Position numbers and translations under genes: made by a program
The notes under the pieces: generated by a model
Database searches by the model: none
The model's input: only the letters and a program-made list of their open reading frames with translations
What the model was told of the DNA's origin: nothing
Part shown: positions 1 to 8,187 of the stretch, piece by piece
How positions within the stretch are numbered: position 1 is the first letter of the stretch
Layout of the letters: each line of letters opens with the position of its first letter
Source of the DNA: Clostridia bacterium
GTDB taxonomy: Bacteria > Bacillota > Clostridia > Oscillospirales > CAG-272
Direction: 5' to 3'
Assembly: GCA_017445085.1 (NCBI GenBank)
Contig: JAFSUT010000048.1
Coordinates: forward strand, 1 to 42,470
Length of the DNA stretch: 42,470 bases

Positions 1-12
1 GTCAATCTTCAT
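1..12 (-). CDS. 5' end of a gene running off the left edge
   Basis: Only the first four codons (M-K-I-D) are inside the window, so the product cannot be named. The start is well supported on the minus strand: an AGGAGG ribosome binding site (18-23) lies five bases before the ATG, and a promoter with TATAAT at 59-64 lies about 50 bp upstream. The strong terminator at 140-181 separates this gene from the exopolysaccharide operon, so it is an independent transcription unit in the same direction. Confidence 0.6.
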
Positions 13-58
13 TTTGACCTCCTGTGATTCTTGCTTGCGGTTGGCTAGACCCGTTGGC

Positions 59-88
59 ATTATATCACAGGTGTTCTTTTTTTCTCAA
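59..88 (-). promoter_or_regulatory. Sigma-A-like promoter of the left-edge gene
   Basis: On the minus strand, TTGAGA (83-88) and TATAAT (59-64) are separated by 18 bp. They sit just upstream of an AGGAGG site and an ATG at 10-12. The -10 box is perfect and the -35 differs from TTGACA at one position. Confidence 0.6.
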
Positions 89-106
89 CGGCAAAAGCCG
101 CTTTTG

Positions 107-129
107 AACCACCCGCTTAGCGGGTGGTT
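107..129. repeat. Perfect 10-bp hairpin, possible dispersed palindrome
   Basis: AACCACCCGC and GCGGGTGGTT form a perfect 10-bp stem around a TTA loop. A weaker CAAAAG/CTTTTG dyad lies just before it (about 93-106). The hairpin is between the operon terminator (140-181) and the promoter of the left-edge gene, so it is not needed for terminating either. It could be a second terminator on the plus strand (followed by TTTTC) or an intergenic palindromic repeat. Confidence 0.5.
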
Positions 130-139
130 TTCGGTATAC

Positions 140-181
140 AATAAAAAGAAAAAGTCGCTTTTGCGACTTTTTCTTTTTATT
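140..181 (-). terminator. Strong intrinsic terminator of the exopolysaccharide operon
   Basis: A perfect 19-bp stem (140-158 with 163-181) closes on a TTTT loop. Its core is AAAAAGTCGC/GCGACTTTTT, flanked by A/T tracts, so it can act in both directions. It lies directly after the stop codon of the last minus-strand gene of the operon. Confidence 0.85.
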
Positions 182-189
182 TATTTGTT

Positions 190-759
190 TTATTCTCGAT
201 CTCTGCGGACGCTGTAGGCAAGCGCCAGCGTGACGGTCATGATCACCGGCGTCCAGATCGAAACGTACATCGCCGTGACCGAAAGCGGATTTGTGCTGAG
301 TTCGGCGAGGTTTTCGGTCCTGGCGGTCACGGTCGAGTAGATCGAAAATGCAAGTGCCGTGAGAACCATACAAAGCAACAGGATCTCCGCCGCCTTTTTA
401 TGCTTCAGCCACTGTGCAAACGCGATATACACACCGAAAAGGAGGGTCAGCGTGACCAGTTGATACGTCGTCCGAAACGGAAGCAGGATATTGAGTTGTA
501 TCGCCAGGCAAAACGCGTAGATCGCGCCGAGAAAATAACGGTAGTCCTTTTTATATCCGTAGGACGCGTAAAAGATCACAGCGACATACGAAATAAGGAT
601 CGCGGAATAGGCGGCGGTAAACAAAGCGCCGGCGCCGTGCGAAATGCTGAACCAAAGTACAAACACCGTGCAAGCCGTTGCCGCGGCAACTATGATAAGC
701 TGGATCAAAAGGGAGAGCGTCTTCGGGCGCGACAACCCGATTTTTTTGTTGTTATTCAT
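190..759 (-). CDS. Small polytopic membrane protein of unknown function
   Basis: This 189-residue protein is mostly hydrophobic. It has about six predicted membrane segments (roughly residues 15-37, 44-66, 75-95, 98-118, 122-142 and 162-183), a lysine-rich N-terminus and an arginine-rich C-terminal tail (RRDRE), which suggests cytoplasmic ends. I do not recognise a family. The start is supported by AGGAGAAAACA immediately before the ATG. It is the last gene of the minus-strand exopolysaccharide operon, 30 bp after the AAA-ATPase-like gene and just before the terminator. A role in polysaccharide export or envelope assembly is possible only by association. Reading frame confidence is high, function unknown. 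Confidence 0.75.
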   Translation of the reverse strand: MNNNKKIGLSRPKTLSLLIQLIIVAAATACTVFVLWFSISHGAGALFTAAYSAILISYVAVIFYASYGYKKDYRYFLGAIYAFCLAIQLNILLPFRTTYQLVTLTLLFGVYIAFAQWLKHKKAAEILLLCMVLTALAFSIYSTVTARTENLAELSTNPLSVTAMYVSIWTPVIMTVTLALAYSVRRDRE

Positions 760-789
760 TGTTTTCTCCTGATTTGAACAAGTTGTATT

Positions 790-2205
790 TCATCCGAGGA
801 TGCGGGAGAATCTGCCGTCGTCTTCATCCTTGTTTTCACGCGGTTTGTTGCCGACCACCAGCGGATTTTCTTCGACAGCGGGCTTTGCGCCCTCTCCGGC
901 ATCGCCGTTTGCACTGTGATCTGCGGCGCTGCATTCGGCGGCGGTCGTCCCTGCTTCGCCCGCGCCGAACATATCGTCATACCACAGGCGGATCTCCCGA
1001 TTGGGGATCTTCAGCCGGCAAAGAGTTTTGCCGTCCTGCACCTCGGTGCCGACGATCGTGAGATGCCCGATATAATATAAAAACGTATAGAGCGCCGCGG
1101 CGTCGTTTTTGATCCTGTCAAACGGGATGCTGTCGTAAACGGGACTGCTGATCTCGCCGCCGCCGAGAAGTTCTTTCATCTGCCGGATCATATAGGCGCC
1201 GGAACCTGTCATACTCGTGCCGAGAAAGTCATTGTAACTCATATCTTTCCAGCGGCGCTCGGGCAAACTTCCGCCGTCCAGGCTCCATTGCTTCATCTGG
1301 TGCAGGACGCTCCACGGATTGTATATCTTTTGCCCGCCGAAAAAATAGCCGCCGTACCAGTCCTCAAGATCCGACTTTTTGCCGTCAAAGCGATAATAGT
1401 CCATCAGCCCCTCGACTTCATCATCGGTGAAGCCGAAAAATGATGAATACGCCTTAGAGCGGATCGAATTGACTTCAATATTGTTGATGGCGGAGAAAAT
1501 GCTCTCGTTCAACACGTGCAGAGAACCGGTGATCAGCGAAAACTGCAAAGACGGGTTGGTTTTGAGCGCCGACTCAAACATCGTGCGGATAAACGCGACC
1601 ATCTCATCATAATAGCCGTACAAATACGCGGCGTCCAGCGGCATATCGTACTCGTCGATAAAAATGACCGTATTTTGCCCGTAATACTTTGCAAGCGCGC
1701 TGCTGAGTTTTTTAAGTGCCGTGCCAAACAAGCGTTCATCGGCGGTTTCGCATTCGAGGATCCGCCGATAATCCCGTTTTTCAACATCGGTGAGTTTGTC
1801 GCCGTCAAGGACGTAACTGTACTTGATAAACTGCTCGCGAATCTCGGTGCAAATGCAAAAGAGCGCGCGGTCAAACGACCCCTGTTTTGCACTTTTGAGC
1901 GACAGGGAGATGACGGGAAAGGCGTTTCTGTACGGGGCGACCTCGTCCGCGTGCGCCATGATCTTTGTCCCGTCAAAGAGATAGGCGTTTTCCTTTTCGT
2001 TGACGTCAAAGAAATACCGCAGCATACTGAAATTCAGCGTCTTTCCGAAGCGGCGCGGTCTGGTGATCAGATTGTTTTGTCCACCGAAACTGAGGAGATC
2101 GTAAATGAGCATCGTCTTATCGACATAATAAAATCCGCCGTCGATGAGCAACTTGAAATCTTCATATCCTATCGGTATTTTTTTGTTTTTTCCAAATCCA
2201 AGCAC
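790..2205 (-). CDS. AAA-ATPase-like protein lacking its usual PD-(D/E)XK nuclease domain
   Basis: The 471-residue product matches the AAA-ATPase_like family (PF09820 type). It has the N-terminal signature YYVDKT (26-31), a Walker A-like RPRRFGKTL (49-57), Walker B IFIDEYD (181-187), the TGSLHVLNESIFSAINN segment (227-242) and WYGGY...YNPWS (283-299). Such proteins commonly end in a PD-(D/E)XK nuclease domain. Here homology stops near residue 410 (PNREIRLWYDDMF) and is replaced by a low-complexity acidic and alanine-rich tail, so the nuclease is missing. The start is GTG with AAAGGAGG eight bases upstream. It lies between the Wzz-GGDEF gene and a small membrane gene in the same operon, an unexpected place for this mobile-looking family. 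Its role is unknown. Confidence 0.85.
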   Translation of the reverse strand: MLGFGKNKKIPIGYEDFKLLIDGGFYYVDKTMLIYDLLSFGGQNNLITRPRRFGKTLNFSMLRYFFDVNEKENAYLFDGTKIMAHADEVAPYRNAFPVISLSLKSAKQGSFDRALFCICTEIREQFIKYSYVLDGDKLTDVEKRDYRRILECETADERLFGTALKKLSSALAKYYGQNTVIFIDEYDMPLDAAYLYGYYDEMVAFIRTMFESALKTNPSLQFSLITGSLHVLNESIFSAINNIEVNSIRSKAYSSFFGFTDDEVEGLMDYYRFDGKKSDLEDWYGGYFFGGQKIYNPWSVLHQMKQWSLDGGSLPERRWKDMSYNDFLGTSMTGSGAYMIRQMKELLGGGEISSPVYDSIPFDRIKNDAAALYTFLYYIGHLTIVGTEVQDGKTLCRLKIPNREIRLWYDDMFGAGEAGTTAAECSAADHSANGDAGEGAKPAVEENPLVVGNKPRENKDEDDGRFSRILG

Positions 2206-2244
2206 CGGATCTTCCTCCTTTCAGGTGATTTTGTGCGTGTGACC

Positions 2245-4023
2245 TTACTGCATCCGCTTGAATGCGCGGCGCATCAGACTTCTGATATCGTAGGTCTTAT
2301 CGTCGGTGGACGTTGCAAAAGCGACCGAACACTTGATATGCACTTCCACGTGCTTATCGTTGTACTCTTTGATGTTTTTACCGAGTTGTTCGATAAACAA
2401 TTCTGCTTTCGCCACGGTACACTGCTCAAAAATGCCGATAAACTGTCCGACGCCGTTGTAACCGATAAAGCCGTAGTTCTTTGCCGTAAACTTGATGATC
2501 CTGCCGAAGTCGGAAAGGAGCATATCGCCCGCGGCGTGACCGACTTTATCGTTGAGCTCGTTCAGGGTTTTCAGTTTAACGACCATGCAGGTACACTCTT
2601 CTTCCAGCACCTTTTCCGCCAGATTGTCGATATACATATCGCACATCTGACGGTTGGGGAGTTTGGTCTTTTTATCGGTATACAAAATATATTGTATGAA
2701 ATCCGAGATTCGACCGACGACGATCGCGCCGGCACAGCCGATAAAGAGGAAAAGGACGACCGCCAGCGCCAGATAGATCTTGATATTGACCTTTTGCGTT
2801 GTGACGATAGAGTTGAGCACGGTCAAATACTTTGCGCCGATATACTCGTTGAGTTCCGCCGCGGTATCTCTGACCAAGACATAACTGTCATTGAGACGTG
2901 CCACCATCGTATTGATGTCCTGTTCCAGTTCTGTGCTGAGTACTTGGTTTTGCGTATTTTGGATAAAGATATCCCGAAGATACTCGTTATATCCCTTGTC
3001 AATTTCACTCGTCCGAATGGCGAGATTGATTTCGGTATACTCACGGACGAGGGCGTCGTAAGTGGTGGTGACGTTGATCTCCTCATACCGATCACTTTCC
3101 ACATCCTGCAAAATGGTGGTACCGTCGTTGCCCATTTCATTTCCGGCGGAGGCAAGCCGATGATTGACGTCCTTTTCGCTGAAATTATCAATGAGTGCCA
3201 GCAGTTTTTCTGCTTTGACGGTGTTGTTTTGAATATCGATCTCGATGGTGTCGATTTTTTCCTGCAGGGATTTGACGAGCACGTCGTTGTTTTTTGTATA
3301 CTTCCCTTCCAAAATGGTGGCATACAACTCGGGTATATCATTGTCACTGATATAGCCGTAAATTTTTTCAAGGTCGGTAAAAGTATACCCCGTTGCCGAC
3401 GCGCGAAAATCCGGATACATCTGCTTTTTTTGCAGAAGATAATTGTAAATGGCGGTGACTGAATCGCTTATGACATCGGCGCTTTCAATATAGTCGTAGT
3501 CATTTGCGGCGATATTTGCCGCGTTGTTCGGCAAAATCAACTGGTCAACATACCGATCGCTGTAAAAGCGATAATAGTTGTTGAGCACGGCGTCCATCAC
3601 GTGGCGCGCATAGTTCATCGACTTATCATTGCCGACCTCAAAGGTAATTTTATAGTCGGTCGGGAAATAATTGTACTCATCGCCTTTATCCAGTGCAGTT
3701 TCTTTGCGGATCGCCTCTTCCTCTGAGATGATCGGTGTCACTTTGATTTTGGAGCGGATGTCATCCACCGTACATTTCAGCCCCAAATCCTCGATCGCAC
3801 CCGATATGACGGTAGAGGAATAAATCTCGGAAACATCCAGCGGTGCGCCGTTTGGCGTAAGTCCCTGGTCGATCGCGCCGTTGGAATAGCGAATGGCGGT
3901 AACCGCCGTATACGTCTGATTGGAATCCGCATAGTAATATACGCCGAGTGCGCCGAGCAGTGCCACAATGAAAATCAAAAATTTTCCTTTGGCAAGGTAG
4001 CGTAAAATTTGAAATTCTCTCAT
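2245..4023 (-). CDS. Wzz-like chain-length protein fused to a degenerate GGDEF domain
   Basis: This 592-residue membrane protein has two membrane segments (about 14-31 and 414-437) enclosing a large extracytoplasmic, partly coiled-coil region. That is the architecture of Wzz-type polysaccharide co-polymerases, which set polymer length. The cytoplasmic C-terminus (about 448-592) is a GGDEF-fold domain: TKLPNR (453-458) and LNDKVGHAAGD (490-500) match family positions. The active-site GGDEF is NGVGQF (523-528) and the metal-binding aspartates are lost, so cyclase activity is unlikely and a sensing or scaffold role is possible. The ATG overlaps the preceding stop codon (ATGA), with AAAGGGG upstream, so I prefer this start over an upstream in-frame ATG at 4062. 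It is paralogous in layout to the preceding gene. Confidence 0.85.
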   Translation of the reverse strand: MREFQILRYLAKGKFLIFIVALLGALGVYYYADSNQTYTAVTAIRYSNGAIDQGLTPNGAPLDVSEIYSSTVISGAIEDLGLKCTVDDIRSKIKVTPIISEEEAIRKETALDKGDEYNYFPTDYKITFEVGNDKSMNYARHVMDAVLNNYYRFYSDRYVDQLILPNNAANIAANDYDYIESADVISDSVTAIYNYLLQKKQMYPDFRASATGYTFTDLEKIYGYISDNDIPELYATILEGKYTKNNDVLVKSLQEKIDTIEIDIQNNTVKAEKLLALIDNFSEKDVNHRLASAGNEMGNDGTTILQDVESDRYEEINVTTTYDALVREYTEINLAIRTSEIDKGYNEYLRDIFIQNTQNQVLSTELEQDINTMVARLNDSYVLVRDTAAELNEYIGAKYLTVLNSIVTTQKVNIKIYLALAVVLFLFIGCAGAIVVGRISDFIQYILYTDKKTKLPNRQMCDMYIDNLAEKVLEEECTCMVVKLKTLNELNDKVGHAAGDMLLSDFGRIIKFTAKNYGFIGYNGVGQFIGIFEQCTVAKAELFIEQLGKNIKEYNDKHVEVHIKCSVAFATSTDDKTYDIRSLMRRAFKRMQ

Positions 4024-5435
4024 CTCTTTACCCCTTTGCCAAAATAACGGAAGTTGATCCAAAGCGCGGCAAACGCGCCGCCGGTAAACGCAACTGCCAA
4101 ATACAGCAATAAATCAACGCGCAGTCGCTGCGTTAGGGACATCCCCTTGATCTGAAATGTAATATAGTCCTTGGTCTTATATTTGATATACGCCTTGTCC
4201 AGCGCTTCGATCTGCTTGCCGATTTCGCCGAATTTGACCTGCATATCCTCGATCATCCGATGCGCGGCGTCAACATCCGCACGGCGGTTGGCGCCCGCCT
4301 GCAATTTGGCGATCACGTCGCTGTTGGTTTCGATCTTCTGTGCGATCCCCTGCGCCGCGGCAAGCGCCGCGTCCGCCTGGCTTGTCATATAGTCCATACC
4401 GGTTTTGGTTTTCGACATATAGTAGTTGCCGCGGGATCGGTCGATGGTCGGGATCATCACCACGCTCGTCATGGCATCATTATACATGGTCACGCCGTCG
4501 TAACTCGAATCAAACGACGCCATATTCTTATCAAATTGAAGAGAATTTATAAAATTGACATAATTGAGCACGCGAATGAAGTGCGCTTTGTCATGTGAGA
4601 TCCCTGTCTGCAAAACGTAGGAGCGATAGCGCTCGATATCGTAGGTTTCAAAATCTTCCAGTCGAATGGCCAGTGACTTGAACGTCTCCTCCGAAACACC
4701 GTCGGTAAACGTCTTATTTTCCTTGACGCGTGTATTCAAATATTTGCTTTGCTGCTGTACTTTGAGCCGCATCAGGTCGGCAACGTGCAAAAACTCCAAT
4801 CCGTCAAATTCTCCGATATCAAAACTGAGGATCGAACGGTTGTCCGCATACCGCGCGTAAAAGACGTCGGTATACGCCTTGCACAAAAAAGTGAGCAGAT
4901 CCTGTGTGCTGACATCTTTCACCCCCGCCGGCTTTTTGATGGTGATGGCATAGGAAGTCGCAATATAGTAATCGTCTACCGTAAAGCCTTTGGAATTTGT
5001 CGGATTGACCGAGATGGAATCCACGATTTTATCCACGTCCACGCTGTGCGCGTCGATCCCGCAGTAATAGAGCATTTTTTCAACGACTTCCGGAGATTTA
5101 AGCTCATAGATATTAAATCTTGTGGAATTCGGGCTGAGTCCTTTTGCGCTTTCCTCATAGTTGAGGCTCATCACCGCAGACGCCGCACTGTCATTGCGCC
5201 CCGCAAAAAACGTGCCGGCGCAGCCAAGGATCAGCACGAGCGCAAACAAAAGGATATAACGCAGTTTGATAAAAGCGATGACCGTCTTTTTGAGTGCGGA
5301 CTGATCGCCGTAATCCGCCGCCACACCGTTTGTGATTTTGGCAACAGGCCGAAACAATTTGCGAAAAAAGCCGCCGAAAGTGCCGAAAAATTTTTTGAAT
5401 CGGGTAAAATGAAATAATGTTCCTGTGGAGCCCAC
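4020..5435 (-). CDS. Wzz-like polysaccharide chain-length/co-polymerase protein
   Basis: The 471-residue protein has a basic, aromatic-rich cytoplasmic N-terminus, a first membrane segment (about 58-76), a long extracytoplasmic region with coiled-coil propensity near 350-420, and a second membrane segment (about 440-461). The stretch after TM1 (LNYEESAKGLSPNSTRFNI, 91-109) parallels RYSNGAIDQGLTPNG in the next gene, so the two are probably divergent paralogues. It would act at the membrane with the Wzy-like polymerase of the same operon. No tyrosine-kinase domain is attached. The start is GTG, preceded by AAAGGGGG at about nine bases. It overlaps the next gene by ATGA, implying translational coupling. 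Family assignment rests on topology and weak motif similarity. Confidence 0.8.
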   Translation of the reverse strand: MGSTGTLFHFTRFKKFFGTFGGFFRKLFRPVAKITNGVAADYGDQSALKKTVIAFIKLRYILLFALVLILGCAGTFFAGRNDSAASAVMSLNYEESAKGLSPNSTRFNIYELKSPEVVEKMLYYCGIDAHSVDVDKIVDSISVNPTNSKGFTVDDYYIATSYAITIKKPAGVKDVSTQDLLTFLCKAYTDVFYARYADNRSILSFDIGEFDGLEFLHVADLMRLKVQQQSKYLNTRVKENKTFTDGVSEETFKSLAIRLEDFETYDIERYRSYVLQTGISHDKAHFIRVLNYVNFINSLQFDKNMASFDSSYDGVTMYNDAMTSVVMIPTIDRSRGNYYMSKTKTGMDYMTSQADAALAAAQGIAQKIETNSDVIAKLQAGANRRADVDAAHRMIEDMQVKFGEIGKQIEALDKAYIKYKTKDYITFQIKGMSLTQRLRVDLLLYLAVAFTGGAFAALWINFRYFGKGVKR

Positions 5436-5464
5436 TTTCCGATGCCCCCTTTCAAATTTCTGAA

Positions 5465-6508
5465 TTAGTACCAGCAGATATCCGTCACGACAAGTTCCGG
5501 CGGATTGTTGATGCGCGGGAAAAAGCTCGACGTGCCTAGCCCGCGGCTGATCACGAGCAGCGTGCCGTCCTCCATTTCATTGACGCCGGAGGTCAGTTTC
5601 GGGAGAAAGCCCTCGCCGGGGCTGTACAGCCCGCCGATCTTCGGCAGGCGGATCAGTCCGCCGTGCGCGTGCCCCGCATACGCAATATCAATGCCCTTGT
5701 AAAGGAGTTTTTCCGGGAAAAGTTCGGGATAATGCGCAAGGCAGATGCGCAGCTCGTCGGTGGGGGCAAGTCCCTCGACAAACTTTTTGCCGTTGTTGGT
5801 CGGCACGTCGTACTGCTTTACGCCGTCGGACACGGCGATAAGTTCGATCTTTGATTTGCCGACCGTCACCTCGGTCTTTTCGTTGCTGAGAAGGTTTACG
5901 CCGTGCTCCTCAAGTTGACTTGTAAAGGTTTTGTCGATAAAAAGATACTGATCGAGTTCGTGATTGCCGTAGCAGGCGTAGATCGGGGCAATTTCCGAGA
6001 GTTTGTCCGACAAGTCGAACAGTACCGAGTAATCGCTGTCCTTATAATTCATCATATCGCCGGCATAAAAGATCAAATCGGGGTGCAGTGCGCGGATCTT
6101 TTCGATCAGTCGGCTGTTGTTTTCGCCGTACTGTTTGTTGTGCAGGTCGGCAAGTTCGATGATGCGGATATTGTCCGACACTTTCTCCGAGCGGATCTGA
6201 TAAAACGTCACGGTGAAATTTGTGTTCATCCAGAGGTTGATCCCCAAAACGGCGAGCAAAGCCACCAGCAAAAGGACGCACAAAATGCGAAACACTCTCC
6301 CGCGAAAATGCTTGCGGTAAAGTTTTGCCAGCCGCTGCGCGATGCTCTCCCGTCCGAGATCGCGGGCCACGCCCTCGGCATATTCGTTTTTATCCACGGC
6401 GTCCGCGTCGTCTTCTCTGCCGCCGTCACCGCGGATGACTTCCACAACGCGTTCTTCGTCGTTGTTTTCCAGGTTTTCCATCGCCTCACGGCGTTTATTG
6501 TTTTCCAT
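5465..6508 (-). CDS. Membrane-anchored calcineurin-like metallophosphoesterase
   Basis: This 347-residue protein has an acidic cytoplasmic N-terminus, one membrane segment (about 74-92) and an extracytoplasmic metallophosphoesterase domain. Metal-ligand motifs are present in order: DLH (121-123), GD (150-151), GNHE (181-184), H259 and GHAHGG (279-284). The fold and the anchored layout resemble the YkuE/YaeI group. The substrate is not predictable; a lipid-linked or pyrophosphate intermediate of the surrounding polysaccharide pathway is a guess. GAGAGGAAATTGAT precedes the ATG, 12 bp after the acetyltransferase stop. A second in-frame Met at residue 10 is an alternative start. Confidence 0.88.
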   Translation of the reverse strand: MENNKRREAMENLENNDEERVVEVIRGDGGREDDADAVDKNEYAEGVARDLGRESIAQRLAKLYRKHFRGRVFRILCVLLLVALLAVLGINLWMNTNFTVTFYQIRSEKVSDNIRIIELADLHNKQYGENNSRLIEKIRALHPDLIFYAGDMMNYKDSDYSVLFDLSDKLSEIAPIYACYGNHELDQYLFIDKTFTSQLEEHGVNLLSNEKTEVTVGKSKIELIAVSDGVKQYDVPTNNGKKFVEGLAPTDELRICLAHYPELFPEKLLYKGIDIAYAGHAHGGLIRLPKIGGLYSPGEGFLPKLTSGVNEMEDGTLLVISRGLGTSSFFPRINNPPELVVTDICWY

Positions 6509-6520
6509 ATCAATTTCCTC

Positions 6521-7099
6521 TCAATCCAGCCCGAGCGCGGGAGCGAGATTTGCGTGTGAATTATTATTGCTGATCTGTTTGGCGGGCACGCCGGCGATCG
6601 TAATGCCGCCCGCCGTAAAACTCTTCGTCACCACACAGCCCGCGCCGATGGCGATATCGCTTGCGATCGTGATATCCCCGATGATGGAAACGCACGGTCC
6701 GATAAAGACGTTATCGCCGATGTGCGCCGCCTGCTTTTGCCCGTTGGTCGCCCCGATGGTCACGCATTGATGGATGCGGCAGTTTTTGCCGATGCGTGCC
6801 GACGGATGCACCACGATCGGTCCCCAATGCGCGATCGAAAGTCCCTCCTCAAAGGTGTTGGGCGGGATGTGAAATCCGCAGAGTTTGCGCCCGCGGCGGC
6901 GGAGGCGGTAATGATACCAAACCCCGAGCAGTTTGCCGAGCGGCGATTTTTTGCAGTTGAGATAATACTCGGTCTTGCGCAGCAGGATCTCGTACTGCCA
7001 GATCTCGTCGCCGGCGATCCGCGGTCTTTTCCGCGTTTTATACAGTGCGATTCTGTCCTGCTCCAAATAGCGTTTCAGGTCTGCTTTGCTCTGTATCAT
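6521..7099 (-). CDS. Serine acetyltransferase-like hexapeptide acetyltransferase
   Basis: The 192-residue product has an N-terminal helical part and a left-handed beta-helix with hexapeptide repeats (for example VVHPSARIGKNCRIHQCVTIG, broken over turns, and IGAGCVVTKSF), ending in the typical AGVPAK motif. This is the CysE/WcaB type that moves acetyl from acetyl-CoA to a hydroxyl. Inside this operon it more likely O-acetylates a sugar or precursor than makes cysteine. The ATG at 7099 is chosen because AAAGGAGA lies 9-10 bases upstream; an in-frame upstream extension to 7204 is inside the previous gene and has no family similarity. It overlaps the end of the pyruvyl transferase gene by 62 bp. 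Confidence 0.87.
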   Translation of the reverse strand: MIQSKADLKRYLEQDRIALYKTRKRPRIAGDEIWQYEILLRKTEYYLNCKKSPLGKLLGVWYHYRLRRRGRKLCGFHIPPNTFEEGLSIAHWGPIVVHPSARIGKNCRIHQCVTIGATNGQKQAAHIGDNVFIGPCVSIIGDITIASDIAIGAGCVVTKSFTAGGITIAGVPAKQISNNNSHANLAPALGLD

Positions 7100-8186
7100 C
7101 GGTCGTTTCTCCTTTGCGTTTCTCGCCGCGCACGGCGTTGTACAGATAGTCCGTGCTGTCGGCGCGGAGTTTGTCGATATGGCGGTAGACCGCGTCGTAA
7201 TCAACGTTTGGAAGTTTGCTTAGCTCTCCGTCCGGCGCGATATCGCGGTTTTCGATCCCAAACCGGTCGAGCAGCGCGGCGATTTTTTTGACGCGGCTTT
7301 CGATCGAGGCGTACACGCCGAAATTTTTGCGATTGAGGATCGAAAAGACCACGCCGTGGAACGTGCCGGTATAGACGTACTCGGCGCGGCGGAAGAGTTC
7401 CGCCCATTCAAACGGGGTAAGTCGTACCGACATCTGCGTGTAAAGCTTATCGTATTCGCCGCCGCCGAGGACGCACAGTCCTTTTTCGTGCGCCTCCGCC
7501 ACAATGCGTTCTTTGATGGCTTTCGGCATTCCGTTGCAATAGTAAAACAGTATGTACGGCGCCCGAGTCAGCCGCTCGATCTTTTCATTGTCCACGCGCG
7601 GCGTCGGCGTGAGAAAGGTCGGGTCGCACACCGTGATCGGAGAAACGCCGAGGACCTGCCGACACAAAGTTTGCGCCGAGATATCTCTTGCCGAAAGGGC
7701 GGTAAAGTTTTGCATGGCGCGCCTCACTTCCGCGGGCGCGTCCGTACCGGAGGACTTGCCCGCGCTCGGCGCATAGGCGACAAGACAAGGCGCGGTCAGC
7801 CCGCCGCCGAACTTGACGGGAGAATAACTCTTTTTGTCCAGATAATTCCAGACCTCGTCGCTGCCGATGACGATAGAGTCCATACCGAGCGCGTTGATCT
7901 GCGCGGCGTTGTACACGGGCTTTGTCAAATGGTAATACCGTTTGCGCGCCGCGGCAAAGAGAGCGGGCTGCGTGATCTTGTGCAGCCAGGAGCGCGGCGT
8001 TTCGCTGCCCGGATAGTAGCGAAAAAACCCGCCGACGTTGATGATGTTTTGCTTTGGCATAATGAAGTTGATGATATAGACCTCATCTTGCGGGAAAAGG
8101 GCTTTGATTTTTTCCTGCAGCGCCCAGCCCTGCAAAAACGCACCGAAGTTATTGATGGTGTGATGTGTAATGATCCCGATCTTCAT
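7038..8186 (-). CDS. Polysaccharide pyruvyl transferase family protein
   Basis: The 382-residue protein begins MKIGIITHHTINNFGAFLQ, the characteristic start of the polysaccharide pyruvyl transferase family (PF04230). Family segments follow: GSDEVWN, the YAPSAGKSSG region, LSARDISAQ, VCDPTFL, and TGTFHGVVFSI with its conserved His near the C-terminus. Such enzymes ketalate sugars with pyruvate from phosphoenolpyruvate in the cytoplasm, adding acidic groups to the repeat unit. The ATG at 8186 lies one base after the stop of the GT4 gene, with GGAG about 12 bases upstream; the in-frame extension to 8321 is spurious. The last 62 bp overlap the acetyltransferase gene. Confidence 0.9.
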   Translation of the reverse strand: MKIGIITHHTINNFGAFLQGWALQEKIKALFPQDEVYIINFIMPKQNIINVGGFFRYYPGSETPRSWLHKITQPALFAAARKRYYHLTKPVYNAAQINALGMDSIVIGSDEVWNYLDKKSYSPVKFGGGLTAPCLVAYAPSAGKSSGTDAPAEVRRAMQNFTALSARDISAQTLCRQVLGVSPITVCDPTFLTPTPRVDNEKIERLTRAPYILFYYCNGMPKAIKERIVAEAHEKGLCVLGGGEYDKLYTQMSVRLTPFEWAELFRRAEYVYTGTFHGVVFSILNRKNFGVYASIESRVKKIAALLDRFGIENRDIAPDGELSKLPNVDYDAVYRHIDKLRADSTDYLYNAVRGEKRKGETTDDTEQSRPETLFGAGQNRTV

Positions 8187-8187
8187 T

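Noticed and set aside
2206..2244. Short stretch before the AAA-ATPase-like gene resembling part of a c-di-GMP riboswitch (GGTCACACGCAC)
   Set aside because: It is only about 40 bp, has no paired stems of the GEMM type, and contains just the ribosome site of the next gene.
1516..3462. 648-codon plus-strand frame across the AAA-ATPase-like and Wzz-GGDEF genes
   Set aside because: It runs antisense through two genes with clear motifs and has no family signature; it is a codon-usage shadow.
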